64,000 bases of DNA, taken from positions 248,001-312,000 of the forward strand of contig NZ_CAMYMK010000002.1 in NCBI RefSeq assembly GCF_947259545.1. The letters are read 5' to 3'. Below, in pieces: positions 27,954-36,812 of this stretch. Made by a program: the position numbers and the translations under genes. The DNA comes from an uncultured Marinobacter sp. (lineage in GTDB: Bacteria > Pseudomonadota > Gammaproteobacteria > Pseudomonadales > Oleiphilaceae). The notes beneath the pieces were generated by a model, which ran no database searches, was not told where the DNA came from, and worked only from the letters and a program-made list of their open reading frames with translations. Within the stretch, counting starts at the first letter, position 1. Each line of letters opens with the position of its first letter.

Positions 27954-28591
27954 AGATCGCCCTCTGGTTGAATGCCAATGTCAGGAGGATGGGGGTCGCC
28001 AACACTCCTCTGGTTAAAAAACGGGCAGGCAAGTATACATAAATCGATATTTATTTTCAGGTCTAATTAAAAAATCCTGGCGTTTTTGTAGAAGTGACTA
28101 GTCAAAATTGCCGAACGTCTTTAAAAATCAGCCAAATGTTCCGAAAGGTAATTATTGTCAGGATGGAAATTCGTTTAGCGTGATAAGGATAGGATGCCCT
28201 CCGTAGGAATACTACGACATTGGTCTAGACTTGGTTGTTTGCTGCTCGAAAACCCGTCATTATTGCGTAAGTAGTCGCAATAAAAGGTTTTGGTTTTCCT
28301 TAAATGGCCCTCGCAGTTGAATGTTTCTCTGGTTTTGTAGTAAAAAAACTACATAATGGCGGGCGAGATCCGGGCAGTTTCACGCCAGGCTTGCACCTTC
28401 TGGCCAAAAGCCGCGAATACAAAGGTGCCCAGGCAGTAAAGATGGCCAAGCTGTTCTATGCTTGATGACACTAGTCAGGCTGAATTATCCAAAACAACAG
28501 ATTCTGCAATTCACCGCAGCGAATGACACCGTAGGCGCCAGGCTGCTGATCGTGGCCTGAGTGGCCTTTTTAATGCCAAGGGGAGGGTTTG
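27954..28591. promoter_or_regulatory. Long divergent regulatory region between kamA-like gene and aceE
   Basis: 638 bp without a credible gene. It is AT-rich and contains several small palindromes with TAGT/ACTA cores: TGACTAGTCA (28095-28104), CGTAG-N5-CTACG (28202-28216) and TGTAGT-N6-ACTACA (28336-28353). ACTAGTCA recurs near 28470. A weak sigma70-like -10 (CATAAT, 28351-28356) overlaps the third. I found no convincing PdhR site. Confidence 0.45.
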
Positions 28592-31261
28592 ATGTACCAG
28601 GACGATGATCCCATCGAGACCAGTGAATGGTTAGATGCACTGGAATCTCTTATCGAACAGGAAGGCGTGGACCGCGCCAAGTATATTCTGGAAAGGCTCT
28701 CCGAACGAGCCAGCCGCGATGGTACCGAGTTACCGTATTCGATCACCACCCCATTCCGTAACTCCATCCCCGTGACCCAGGAAGCCCGCATGCCGGGGGA
28801 CCTGTTTATGGAACGCCGTATTCGCTCGCTGATCCGCTGGAACGCCATGGCCATGGTGTTGCGGGCCAACCAGCGTCCGGGTGAGCTGGGCGGGCACGTG
28901 TCCTCATTCTCCTCGGCGGCCACTCTATACGATGTCGGCTTTAACTACTTCTTCCATGGCGGTGACGAAAAGCGGGAATCGGACCTGGTGTATTTCCAGG
29001 GCCACTCATCACCTGGTATTTATGCCCGCTCCTACCTGGAAGGCCGCTTTGACGAAGCACAGTTGGACAAATACCGGGAAGAAGTGGATGGCAATGGCCT
29101 GTCTTCCTACCCCCACCCCTGGCTGATGCCGGACTACTGGCAGTTCCCCACGGTGTCCATGGGGCTGGGCCCGATTCAGGCGATCTACCAGGCCCACGTG
29201 ATGAAGTACCTGCACAGCCGCGAGCTGATCGACATGGGCGACCGCAAGGTGTGGTGCTTTATCGGTGACGGCGAGTGTGACGAGCCGGAAACCCTGGGCT
29301 CCATCTCAATGGCCGGTCGCGAGAACCTGAGCAACCTGATCTTTGTGGTGAACTGCAACCTGCAGCGCCTGGACGGTCCGGTGCGGGGCAATGGCAAGAT
29401 TATCCAGGAACTGGAAGGTGTGTTCCGCGGTGCCGGCTGGAACGTACTGAAAGTGGTCTGGGGGCGCATGTGGGATCCGCTGTTCGAACAGGACAAGGAC
29501 GGACTCATGCAGCGGGTGATGGACGAAGCCGTGGACGGCGATCTGCAGAACTTCAAGAGCAACGGTCCAGCCTATACCCGCAAACACTTCTTCGGAAAGT
29601 ATCCGGAGTTGTCCAAGCTGGTGGAAAACCTCACTGACGAGGACATCAACAAGCTCAATCGTGGTGGCCATGATCCCTACAAGGTATACGCGGCCTACCA
29701 TCACGCCATCCACAACAACGGCGGGCGCCCCACGGTCATTCTGGCCCATACCATCAAGGGGTATGGTTTCGGGAGCGCTGGTGAAGCGCAGAACACCGCA
29801 CACTCCCTGAAGAAACTCGACATCGAGCAGCTAAAGGCCTTCCGCGATCGTTTTGCCGTGCCGCTGAAGGACGAAGAGCTCAAGGATGTGCCTTACTACC
29901 GACCGGCACCGGACAGCCCGGAAATTGTCTACATGAACAAGCGCCGGCAGGAGCTGGGTGGTTTCTATCCCAAGCGCCGCAAGGATTGTCAGCCGCTGCA
30001 GACACCGCCGCTGGATACCTTCAAAGCTTTGCTGGAAGGCTCCAATGGCCGTGAAATCTCGACCACCATGGCCTTTGTGCGTCTGCTGACGGCCCTGACC
30101 AAGGACAAGCGCATTGGCAAGCGGGTGGTGCCGATCGTACCGGACGAGGCCCGTACCTTCGGTATGGAGGGCATGTTCCGCCAGCTCGGCATTTACACGT
30201 CGGAAGGCCAGAAGTACGTGCCGGAAGACCGTGACCAGATCATGTACTACAAGGAAGACAAGAAGGGCCAGATCCTCGAGGAAGGCATCAACGAGGACGG
30301 TTCCATGGCTGCCTGGATGGCAGCCGCGACTTCCTACAGCACCAACAACTTCCCGCTGGTGCCGTTCTACATCTTCTACTCCATGTTCGGTTTCCAGCGT
30401 GTGGGCGATCTGGCCTGGGCGTCTGGCGATATCCAGGCCCGTGGCTTCCTGGTCGGTGGTACCGCCGGGCGCACCACGCTCAATGGTGAAGGCCTGCAGC
30501 ATCAGGACGGCCACAGTCACATCCTGGCCCAGACCATTCCCAGCTGTAAGGCCTACGACCCGGCCTATGGCTATGAGATGGCCGTGGTGATCCGGCATGG
30601 CATCAAGGAAATGTTTGAAGACAACCACAATGTCTTCTATTACCTGACCATTGAAAACGAGAACTACGAGCAGCCCGCCATGCCGGAAGGCAAGAAGGTG
30701 GAAGACGGCATCATCAAGGGCATGTACCAGTTTGAGTCCGTCGAAACCAAGGGCCGCAAGAAGACGCCGCGGGTCCAGTTGATGGGCTCCGGGGCCATCC
30801 TCAATGAGGTGCGCGCCGCTGCCCAGTTGCTGAAGGACGATTTCAGCATTGCCAGCGATGTCTGGAGCGTGACCAGCTTTAACGAGCTGGCCCGCGACGG
30901 CCTGCATACCGAACGTTGGAACCGCCTGCATCCGGATGACACGCCCAAGAAGGCTTACATCACCCAGTGCCTGGAGAAACAGCAAGGGCCGGTGGTGTCG
31001 TCCACCGACTATATCAAGCTGTTGTCCGAACAGGTGCGTGCCTATATTCCCAAGACCTACCTGACCCTGGGTACCGACGGCTTCGGTCGCAGTGACACCC
31101 GCGAGAAACTGCGGAGCCACTTCGAGGTGGACCGCTTCTACGTGGCGGTCACCGCGCTCTCGGCTCTGGCACGGGATGGTGAAATCAAGGAAGAGGTGGT
31201 TCTCGAAGCCATGCGCAAGTACGGAATCGATCGCAACAAAACGAACCCGGTGCTGAGCTAA
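28592..31261 (+). CDS. aceE: Pyruvate dehydrogenase E1 component
   Basis: Homodimeric TPP-dependent E1, which decarboxylates pyruvate and acetylates the lipoyl groups of AceF. ATG 28592 follows GGGAGGG and gives 889 residues, against 887 in E. coli. The TPP-binding motif runs from GDGECDEPE (about 225) to NCN. Other family marks are PTVILAHTIKGYG, HILAQTIPSCKAYDPAYGYE and the C-terminal TLGTDGFGRSDTREKLR. It is followed 10 bp later by aceF. Confidence 0.97.
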   Translation: MYQDDDPIETSEWLDALESLIEQEGVDRAKYILERLSERASRDGTELPYSITTPFRNSIPVTQEARMPGDLFMERRIRSLIRWNAMAMVLRANQRPGELGGHVSSFSSAATLYDVGFNYFFHGGDEKRESDLVYFQGHSSPGIYARSYLEGRFDEAQLDKYREEVDGNGLSSYPHPWLMPDYWQFPTVSMGLGPIQAIYQAHVMKYLHSRELIDMGDRKVWCFIGDGECDEPETLGSISMAGRENLSNLIFVVNCNLQRLDGPVRGNGKIIQELEGVFRGAGWNVLKVVWGRMWDPLFEQDKDGLMQRVMDEAVDGDLQNFKSNGPAYTRKHFFGKYPELSKLVENLTDEDINKLNRGGHDPYKVYAAYHHAIHNNGGRPTVILAHTIKGYGFGSAGEAQNTAHSLKKLDIEQLKAFRDRFAVPLKDEELKDVPYYRPAPDSPEIVYMNKRRQELGGFYPKRRKDCQPLQTPPLDTFKALLEGSNGREISTTMAFVRLLTALTKDKRIGKRVVPIVPDEARTFGMEGMFRQLGIYTSEGQKYVPEDRDQIMYYKEDKKGQILEEGINEDGSMAAWMAAATSYSTNNFPLVPFYIFYSMFGFQRVGDLAWASGDIQARGFLVGGTAGRTTLNGEGLQHQDGHSHILAQTIPSCKAYDPAYGYEMAVVIRHGIKEMFEDNHNVFYYLTIENENYEQPAMPEGKKVEDGIIKGMYQFESVETKGRKKTPRVQLMGSGAILNEVRAAAQLLKDDFSIASDVWSVTSFNELARDGLHTERWNRLHPDDTPKKAYITQCLEKQQGPVVSSTDYIKLLSEQVRAYIPKTYLTLGTDGFGRSDTREKLRSHFEVDRFYVAVTALSALARDGEIKEEVVLEAMRKYGIDRNKTNPVLS

Positions 31262-31271
31262 GGAGACCGCC

Positions 31272-32936
31272 ATGAGTGAACAGGAAATCAAGGTTCCGGA
31301 TCTCGGCGGTGCAGACGAGGTCGAGGTTATTGAAGTTCTCGTCAGCCAGGGGGATTCGGTTGAGGAAGAAGATCCGATACTGACCGTAGAATCCGACAAG
31401 GCGTCAGTTGAGCTGCCATCGCCCGGCGCCGGCAAGATCACCAAAATTACCGTCAAGGTGGGTGACAAGGTCAAGGAAGGCGACGTGGTCGGCATGATGG
31501 AAGCCAGCGGCGACGCTGGAGGTTCGGATGACGACAAAGGCTCTGGTGAAGAAGCTAGCTCCGGCAAGGACGAAAAGGCCGAAGCCAAATCCGAAGACAA
31601 GGCTGAAGAGACAAAGCCGACCCCGAAGAAATCTGGCGGTTCCCGCAAGGAAACCGTTCAGGTTCCGGCTCTGGATGGCTTCGATAACGTACCGGTGATC
31701 GAGATCAACGTCAGCGAAGGCGATGAGGTTGAGGTTGATGACGCGCTGGTCACCGTGGAATCCGACAAGGCCACCATGGAGATACCGTCTCCCTTTGCCG
31801 GAAAAATTGGCAAGATCCTGGTGTCCGAAGGCGACAAGATCTCTGAAGGTCTCGACCTGGTCGAAATGACCGTTGTGGAAGAAGGCGGTGAAGAACCGGC
31901 CTCTGAAGCTGCGGAGCCCTCGGATGATACCAGGCAGGAAGGCAAGTCCGAGTCTGCAGGTAAGCGTGAGGAGCCGAAGCCGGAACCGGCTTCGGCGACC
32001 TATGAACCGCCAACGCCCGGCGCCAAGGTGCATGCTGGTCCGGCGGTGCGCAAGCTGGCCCGTGAATTCGGCGCGGACCTGACCCGCATCAAGGGCTCGG
32101 GTCCCAAAGGACGCATCCTGAAAGATGACGTGCAGGCCTATGTGAAGAGCCAGCTGCAGCAAACGCAGCAGGGCAGCACAGTGGCTGGCGGTGGTGGTGC
32201 CGGTATCCCCGGTGTGAAACTGCCGGACTTCAGCCAGTTTGGTGACATTGAGCGCGAATCCATGTCGCGGATGATGTTTGCGACCGCCAACAACATGCAG
32301 CGTAGCTGGCTGAACGTGCCCCACGTCACCCAGTTCGAGGACGCGGACATCACCGACATGGAGGCCTTCCGCAAGGCGCAGAAAGCGGCCGGTGAGAAGA
32401 AGGGCGTGAAGATGACGCCGCTGCCGTTCCTGCTGAAAGCCTGCGCCACGGCGCTGGCGGAATTGCCGCAGTTCAACGTGTCCCTGGACATGGAGCGCAA
32501 GGAAGTGGTCCGCAAGCAATACATTCACATCGGGATTGCGGTGGACACGCCTCACGGGCTGATGGTGCCGGTGATCCGGGATGTGGACAAGAAGGGGCTC
32601 TGGGAACTGGCTGCGGAAAGTGCGGATCTGGCCCAGAAGGCCCGGGACAAGCAGCTGAAGCCGGCCGAGATGCAGGGTGCCTGTTTTACCATTACCAGCC
32701 TGGGTGGTATCGGTGGCACAGCGTTTACGCCGATCGTGAATACGCCGGAGGTGGCGATTCTTGGTGTCTCCAAGGCGTCGATGAAGCCGGTCTGGGATGG
32801 TAAGGATTTCCAGCCGCGGCTGATGTTGCCGCTGTCGCTATCTTACGATCACCGTGCGGTGAACGGAGCGGATGCAGCACGGTTCACGACACTGCTGAGT
32901 CAGCTTCTCGGGGATATTCGGTCCCTGCTTCTCTGA
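31272..32936 (+). CDS. aceF: Pyruvate dehydrogenase E2 (dihydrolipoamide acetyltransferase)
   Basis: E2 forms the core of the pyruvate dehydrogenase complex and transfers acetyl groups to CoA. The 554-residue protein has two lipoyl domains, with lipoylated Lys43 (VESDKASVE) and Lys166 (VESDKATME), joined by Glu/Lys/Ala-rich linkers. The peripheral subunit-binding domain (AGPAVRKLAREFGADL, GRILKDDVQ) follows, then the catalytic domain ending SYDHRAVNGADAARF. The catalytic motif is DHRxxNG rather than DHRxxDG, a variant also seen in pseudomonads. AAGGAG precedes the ATG. lpd, the E3, is not in the window. Confidence 0.96.
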   Translation: MSEQEIKVPDLGGADEVEVIEVLVSQGDSVEEEDPILTVESDKASVELPSPGAGKITKITVKVGDKVKEGDVVGMMEASGDAGGSDDDKGSGEEASSGKDEKAEAKSEDKAEETKPTPKKSGGSRKETVQVPALDGFDNVPVIEINVSEGDEVEVDDALVTVESDKATMEIPSPFAGKIGKILVSEGDKISEGLDLVEMTVVEEGGEEPASEAAEPSDDTRQEGKSESAGKREEPKPEPASATYEPPTPGAKVHAGPAVRKLAREFGADLTRIKGSGPKGRILKDDVQAYVKSQLQQTQQGSTVAGGGGAGIPGVKLPDFSQFGDIERESMSRMMFATANNMQRSWLNVPHVTQFEDADITDMEAFRKAQKAAGEKKGVKMTPLPFLLKACATALAELPQFNVSLDMERKEVVRKQYIHIGIAVDTPHGLMVPVIRDVDKKGLWELAAESADLAQKARDKQLKPAEMQGACFTITSLGGIGGTAFTPIVNTPEVAILGVSKASMKPVWDGKDFQPRLMLPLSLSYDHRAVNGADAARFTTLLSQLLGDIRSLLL

Positions 32937-32950
32937 TCCCTGGCGGTATT

Positions 32951-32976
32951 GCTCCAGTAGCCTTCGGGCTACGGAG
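32951..32976. terminator. Hairpin between convergent aceF and RNase Z-fusion genes
   Basis: GCTCC-A-GTAGCC pairs with GGCTAC-GGAGC around a stable TTCG tetraloop, with one bulged A. It has no T run but is the only structure available to end aceF. Confidence 0.5.
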
Positions 32977-32979
32977 CGA

Positions 32980-34842
32980 TTAACCGGATAGCGGCGTACT
33001 TTTCTGCGGGACCACCAGTCTGTCAGTGAATTTCCGAAGTTCCTCGTACACCCGGTCCTGCTGTTTTTCATAGCGGTGGGAGAAGTGAAAGGCAACCAGC
33101 TGCCTGACGTCGGCCAGGTTGGCGATACGGGCACAGGTCTCGGTGGTCAGGTGCTGGGTGCGTTCGGCCTGGTCCCTGTCGGCGAGCAGAAATGAAGCCT
33201 CGCAGAACAGGGTGTGGGCATCCCGGGCCAGCTCGCTCAGCTTGCGCACGTTCTCGGGGCTGTCGCGGAAATCGGTGGCGTACACGACTTTCTCACCGGG
33301 CGCTTTCTCCAGGCCGTCCAGCTGATCTCCGCGTACCTTGGGCTGACAGCGGGGCTCGTAGGCGTAGGCCATTACCGGGACCCCATGGTCCAGTTGGGTG
33401 GCGCGGACAGCAAAGCCCGCTTCCTGGTGTACAACTCCGTCCCTGATGGTCAGTGTTTCCAGGGGGATGGCCTGGGTTTCGCCAGCGGTGACCTGCCAGC
33501 GCTTGAGATGGTCCTCGTACCATTCGTGGACGATAAACTTCGGGGCGCGATCCTCCACCCGGTCCCATAGAATGCCACTGACCATACCTGACACATGCTT
33601 ATGCAAGCCCGGCGGGCCAAACAGGCGGCAAGGCGGATAATGTCCGATGCGGCAACGAACCAGCCACAGGAAGCCGCCAATATGGTCGGCGTGGGCATGG
33701 CTGATAAACACATCGCTGATTTGGTGCGCGGCCCGCAGTGGCATCCGGCCGGTATCGCCGATATCGAAGAGCAGACTGCGGCCCTGGTGCAGCATTCGCA
33801 ACTGCAATAAAGGATCGCCGGTAACACCGTTGACCAGGGTCGCCACAGTATTACCCACCCGCACCGCCACCTGGGGTTCACCGGTGACGTTAGTGAGTGC
33901 GCCCAGTTCCACTTTCACTTCTGTGGCGCCGGCGGCTATGGGGCGTGTGGGATCGGGTGCGGGAGGTTTTTTGGGGGCCGTGTGCAGTCGGTTGTCGCGG
34001 TAGACGGCGTCACGCACCAGCAATTGGTCGACGTCGACGGGCCGGCTGGCGGCTTTCACCTGTATGAGTGTTGGCGATGCTTCCTGCACTTCGCCCAGGG
34101 TCTGGAGTTCGCCTTGATGGAACAGAGCGACCTGACGACCACGCCAGGCCCTCGGGTTGTCCAGGGGCGGTGGCGTGCCCAGCAGGGTGAGCGGTTCAGG
34201 CGCCAGGCTCACGGTGTGGCCCTTGCCCAGGTGCTCGTTCCAGAGTTGGCTGCGCTTCAGCATCCGCTGGGTCCGTGGCACGGGGTGGGCCTGGGGAGAC
34301 GAGGTTATGGTAATAACCCGCGCCGGCAGGGACGCCAGCTCGTTGTGCAAGGGCAGTGGATGGCCCTCGCGGGCCAATACCAGGCAAAGGTCGATATGAG
34401 CCGTGGCGGCCAGTGCCTGGAGCAACTCGGCGCCGCCGACACCTCGAACCAGTCCAGGGCTGTCCAGGAACAGGGGGGGCGTTTGGGTTTCTGGTGTTTG
34501 TTGAGTTCGTGGTAGCCGGGCCAACAACCGGTTGACGGCCATCACCAGTGGCATCCGGAAACGACCGGCATCCAGGGTACACAGGGGCTCGCTGGCCAGG
34601 ATCGACCAGTCATCACCGTCGAGGCGAGCCAGCGTCAGGGTGCCCGGCACCCCAAAGCCGGGCATGCCGGGATCGCAGTTCAGGCAATAGCTGTTGCGCC
34701 CCCGGTTGGTGAGTTCGGTCACCAGTCGGCGGATCAGGGTGGTTTTGCCGCTACCGGACTCCCCCACCACTAACACGCGGTGGTCGGTGTGACAGAGCCG
34801 GTCCAGCAGTTCTGCTTCTGTCGGTTGGTACGGATCAATCAC
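32980..34842 (-). CDS. Clp1/Grc3-like P-loop domain fused to RNase Z (MBL) domain
   Basis: A 620-residue protein with two apparent RNA-processing modules; no function is proved. The N-terminal half (about 1-290) has Walker A GESGSGKT (27-34), then CDPGMPGFGVPGTLTL (56-71) and LFLDSPGLVRGVGGAELL (124-141). These match the Clp1/Grc3/Nol9 polynucleotide 5'-kinase motifs DPGQ..FTPPG and NTPGWVKG. The C-terminal half is RNase Z-like: HAHADHIGG (382-390), DHGVPVMAY (485-493), metal-ligand Asp524 (DFRDSPEN), CEASF (547-551) and HFSHRY (586-591). RNase Z matures tRNA 3' ends. A single chain could cut RNA and phosphorylate a 5' end (inference). It is transcribed towards aceF and stands alone. Confidence 0.85.
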   Translation of the reverse strand: MIDPYQPTEAELLDRLCHTDHRVLVVGESGSGKTTLIRRLVTELTNRGRNSYCLNCDPGMPGFGVPGTLTLARLDGDDWSILASEPLCTLDAGRFRMPLVMAVNRLLARLPRTQQTPETQTPPLFLDSPGLVRGVGGAELLQALAATAHIDLCLVLAREGHPLPLHNELASLPARVITITSSPQAHPVPRTQRMLKRSQLWNEHLGKGHTVSLAPEPLTLLGTPPPLDNPRAWRGRQVALFHQGELQTLGEVQEASPTLIQVKAASRPVDVDQLLVRDAVYRDNRLHTAPKKPPAPDPTRPIAAGATEVKVELGALTNVTGEPQVAVRVGNTVATLVNGVTGDPLLQLRMLHQGRSLLFDIGDTGRMPLRAAHQISDVFISHAHADHIGGFLWLVRCRIGHYPPCRLFGPPGLHKHVSGMVSGILWDRVEDRAPKFIVHEWYEDHLKRWQVTAGETQAIPLETLTIRDGVVHQEAGFAVRATQLDHGVPVMAYAYEPRCQPKVRGDQLDGLEKAPGEKVVYATDFRDSPENVRKLSELARDAHTLFCEASFLLADRDQAERTQHLTTETCARIANLADVRQLVAFHFSHRYEKQQDRVYEELRKFTDRLVVPQKSTPLSG

Positions 34843-35041
34843 TCCGCATCCTCACTGATATTCAGTATTCAGTGTCTTTCTATAATACGCCGGTGTGGCA
34901 TAGGCTGCAGTCCACGACATTTCTGCTTGCGGCACGGTCCGTCAGGGCTGACGGCATTCCGGCCAATGCAGCCAACGGGTTTCCTCTCCATGATCGGCGC
35001 TTGCCTTCGGATAAACCCATGCATCCTACGGAGACCGATCA

Positions 35042-36307
35042 ATGAACGCCGCTGAATTGCTCTCGCAACCCCTGACGCTGAAGAATGGGGCCGTTATTCC
35101 CAATCGCTTTGCCAAGTCCGCCATGAGCGAGACGCTGGGCACCATCGATAACCGTGTCACCCAGGATCTGGTGACGCTGTATCGCACCTGGGCCGAGGGT
35201 GGTACCGGGTTGTCGATTACCGGCAACGTGATGGTGGATCGCCGGCACATTGGTGAGCCGCAGAATGTGGTGTTGGAGGATGAACGGGATCTGCAGTTGC
35301 TGAAGGCCTGGGCTGAGGCTGGAAAGGTTGGGGGTAACCAGATCTGGATGCAGCTGAATCATCCGGGCAAACAGAGCCCGAAGATGTTGAACAAAGATCC
35401 GGTGTCTCCCAGTGCGGTGCCGTTTCGCAAGGAAATGCGGAGCATGTTTGCGACGCCGAGGGCGCTGACCGGCCCGGAAATTGAGGACATTATCCGTCGT
35501 TTCGCAACCAGTGCAGCGATTGCTGAGAAGGCGGGCTTCAATGGGGTGCAGATTCACGGTGCCCACGGCTATCTGGTGAGTCAGTTTTTGTCGCCGCATC
35601 ATAATCAGCGCACGGATGAATGGGGCGGCTCTGCTGAGAAGCGGATGCGCTTTGTGCTGGAGGTGTATCAGGCAATTCGGGCGGCAACCGGGGAAGGCTT
35701 TAACGTTGGCATCAAGCTGAATTCGGCGGATTTCCAGCGGGGTGGCTTTACCGAGGAAGAGTCCCTGGCGGTGATTGAGACGCTGGCGGATCAGGGCATT
35801 GATCTGGTGGAGATCTCCGGTGGCAACTATGAGAATCCGGCGATGGCCAAGGGGGCGGGGGTTGGTAAAGAGAACGGTGAAGTGAAGCAGAGTACGCTGG
35901 CACGGGAGGCGTATTTTCTGGAGTTTGCGGAAAAGGTGCGCGAGCGGGTGGATGTTCCCTTGATGGTCACCGGTGGCTTCCGCACGGAAACCGGTATGGC
36001 GAATGCTATTGCTTCTGGAGCAACCGATCTGGTTGGTATCGCTCGACCACTGGCGGTGGAGCCGGATTGTCCGAAGCGGATTATGGCCGGTGAATCATTT
36101 ACCAGTGCGGTAAAGCCGATTAAAACCGGTATCCGGTTGATTGACGATATGGCGTTGATGGAGGTGAGCTGGTACACGCGGCAGCTTGGCCGTATGGGGA
36201 AGGGCAAGGCGCCGCGTACTCATGATCGGGGGGTGCTTTCTTTGATGGAGGTTGTTGGGGTGATGGCTTCTCGTGGGGTTCGGACTCGGTTGCGGGCCGG
36301 GGAGTAG
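35042..36307 (+). CDS. NADH:flavin oxidoreductase, Old Yellow Enzyme family
   Basis: An FMN-dependent ene-reductase-like TIM barrel of 421 residues. Landmarks are NRFAKSAMSE near the N-terminus, the WMQLNHPGKQ strand and the active-site stretch GVQIHGAHGYLVSQFLSPHHN followed by RTDEWGGS. VTGGFRTETGM and LVGIARPLAVEPD then form the phosphate-binding end. It lacks the Fe-S and FAD/NAD domains of 2,4-dienoyl-CoA reductase, so it is a single-domain enzyme. The substrate is unknown. It sits alone, 199 bp downstream of the divergent RNase Z-fusion start, and its 3' end faces a family B hairpin. Confidence 0.88.
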   Translation: MNAAELLSQPLTLKNGAVIPNRFAKSAMSETLGTIDNRVTQDLVTLYRTWAEGGTGLSITGNVMVDRRHIGEPQNVVLEDERDLQLLKAWAEAGKVGGNQIWMQLNHPGKQSPKMLNKDPVSPSAVPFRKEMRSMFATPRALTGPEIEDIIRRFATSAAIAEKAGFNGVQIHGAHGYLVSQFLSPHHNQRTDEWGGSAEKRMRFVLEVYQAIRAATGEGFNVGIKLNSADFQRGGFTEEESLAVIETLADQGIDLVEISGGNYENPAMAKGAGVGKENGEVKQSTLAREAYFLEFAEKVRERVDVPLMVTGGFRTETGMANAIASGATDLVGIARPLAVEPDCPKRIMAGESFTSAVKPIKTGIRLIDDMALMEVSWYTRQLGRMGKGKAPRTHDRGVLSLMEVVGVMASRGVRTRLRAGE

Positions 36308-36330
36308 CCCTTAATTTGGTAGTAGGGCGC

Positions 36331-36411
36331 GGGAGGGGGTATCTGGTAAAAAACGTCGCTTTAACTCGCTTTGCTCAGACAGGCGACGTTTTTTACCAGA
36401 TACCCCCTCCC
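36331..36411 (-). repeat. Family B intergenic hairpin, copy B1
   Basis: A perfect 29-bp inverted repeat (36331-36359 and 36383-36411) encloses 23 nt. On the minus strand the loop begins CTGTCTGAGCAAAGCGAGTT, identical over 20 nt to the loop of the copy at 40890. It follows the Old Yellow Enzyme gene and could terminate it, since the stem includes a TTTTTT tract. Confidence 0.85.
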
Positions 36412-36445
36412 ACACCTTGTCGGACTTTTGGGGCCTGGGGCCCTT

Positions 36446-36556
36446 TTAGTTTGCGAAATACATTCCTTCGAAGTAGTCGCGGAGATCCTGTATGACGGCG
36501 GCTTCGAAGGGGTGGGTCAGTTCGAAGAGCAGGCTGTGGTCGGTTGATGTTTTCAT
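36446..36556 (-). CDS. Candidate small protein, 36 residues, function unknown
   Basis: A short frame starting ATG (36556), with AGAGGTGA seven nt upstream and ending in TAA. The product begins MKTSTDHSLLFELTHPFEAA and ends DYFEGMYFAN. It is acidic, with one amphipathic helix (about 17-32), and has no signal peptide or Cys. It lies between a family B hairpin and the terminator of the porin gene. Only the ribosome-binding site and the sensible composition support it; it resembles nothing I recognise. Confidence 0.45.
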   Translation of the reverse strand: MKTSTDHSLLFELTHPFEAAVIQDLRDYFEGMYFAN

Positions 36557-36755
36557 GGTGTCACCTCTGTTGGATTAAAACAGTGGCGGAGTGTGGTCCG
36601 TCACTTTGACTTCAATGGATGGACTTGCATCACATGTGCCAAATAACAGAAGTGCCTGCAGGCTGTTGAATAGAATAGAGATTGGGTTTGTCGGTGCTGA
36701 GTGACGGGCAGTCGGGGTGCTGTGGTTTGGTGCGTTTGATCCTGGATGGGGCGTA

Positions 36756-36788
36756 CAAAAAGAAGCCCCGGCACTGGGCCGGGGTTTC
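36756..36788 (-). terminator. Rho-independent terminator of the porin gene
   Basis: On the minus strand CCCCGGC pairs with GCCGGGG (36778-36784 with 36766-36772), followed by TTCTTTTT. It lies about 25 bp after the porin stop. Confidence 0.8.
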
Positions 36789-36812
36789 TCCTGAGTTAAC
36801 TTCTAAAGGGAT

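Noticed and set aside
26667..27971. 434-residue open frame antisense to the lysine aminomutase gene
   Set aside because: The minus-strand frame has the radical SAM motif and PLP lysine; the plus-strand frame has no domain.
28205..28235. ATTGGTCTAGACTTGG as a PdhR operator of aceE
   Set aside because: It matches only half of the ATTGGTnnnACCAAT pattern and is about 370 bp from aceE.
29831..31648. 605-residue open frame antisense to aceE and start of aceF
   Set aside because: Crosses the junction of two certain genes on the other strand and has no domain or start signal.
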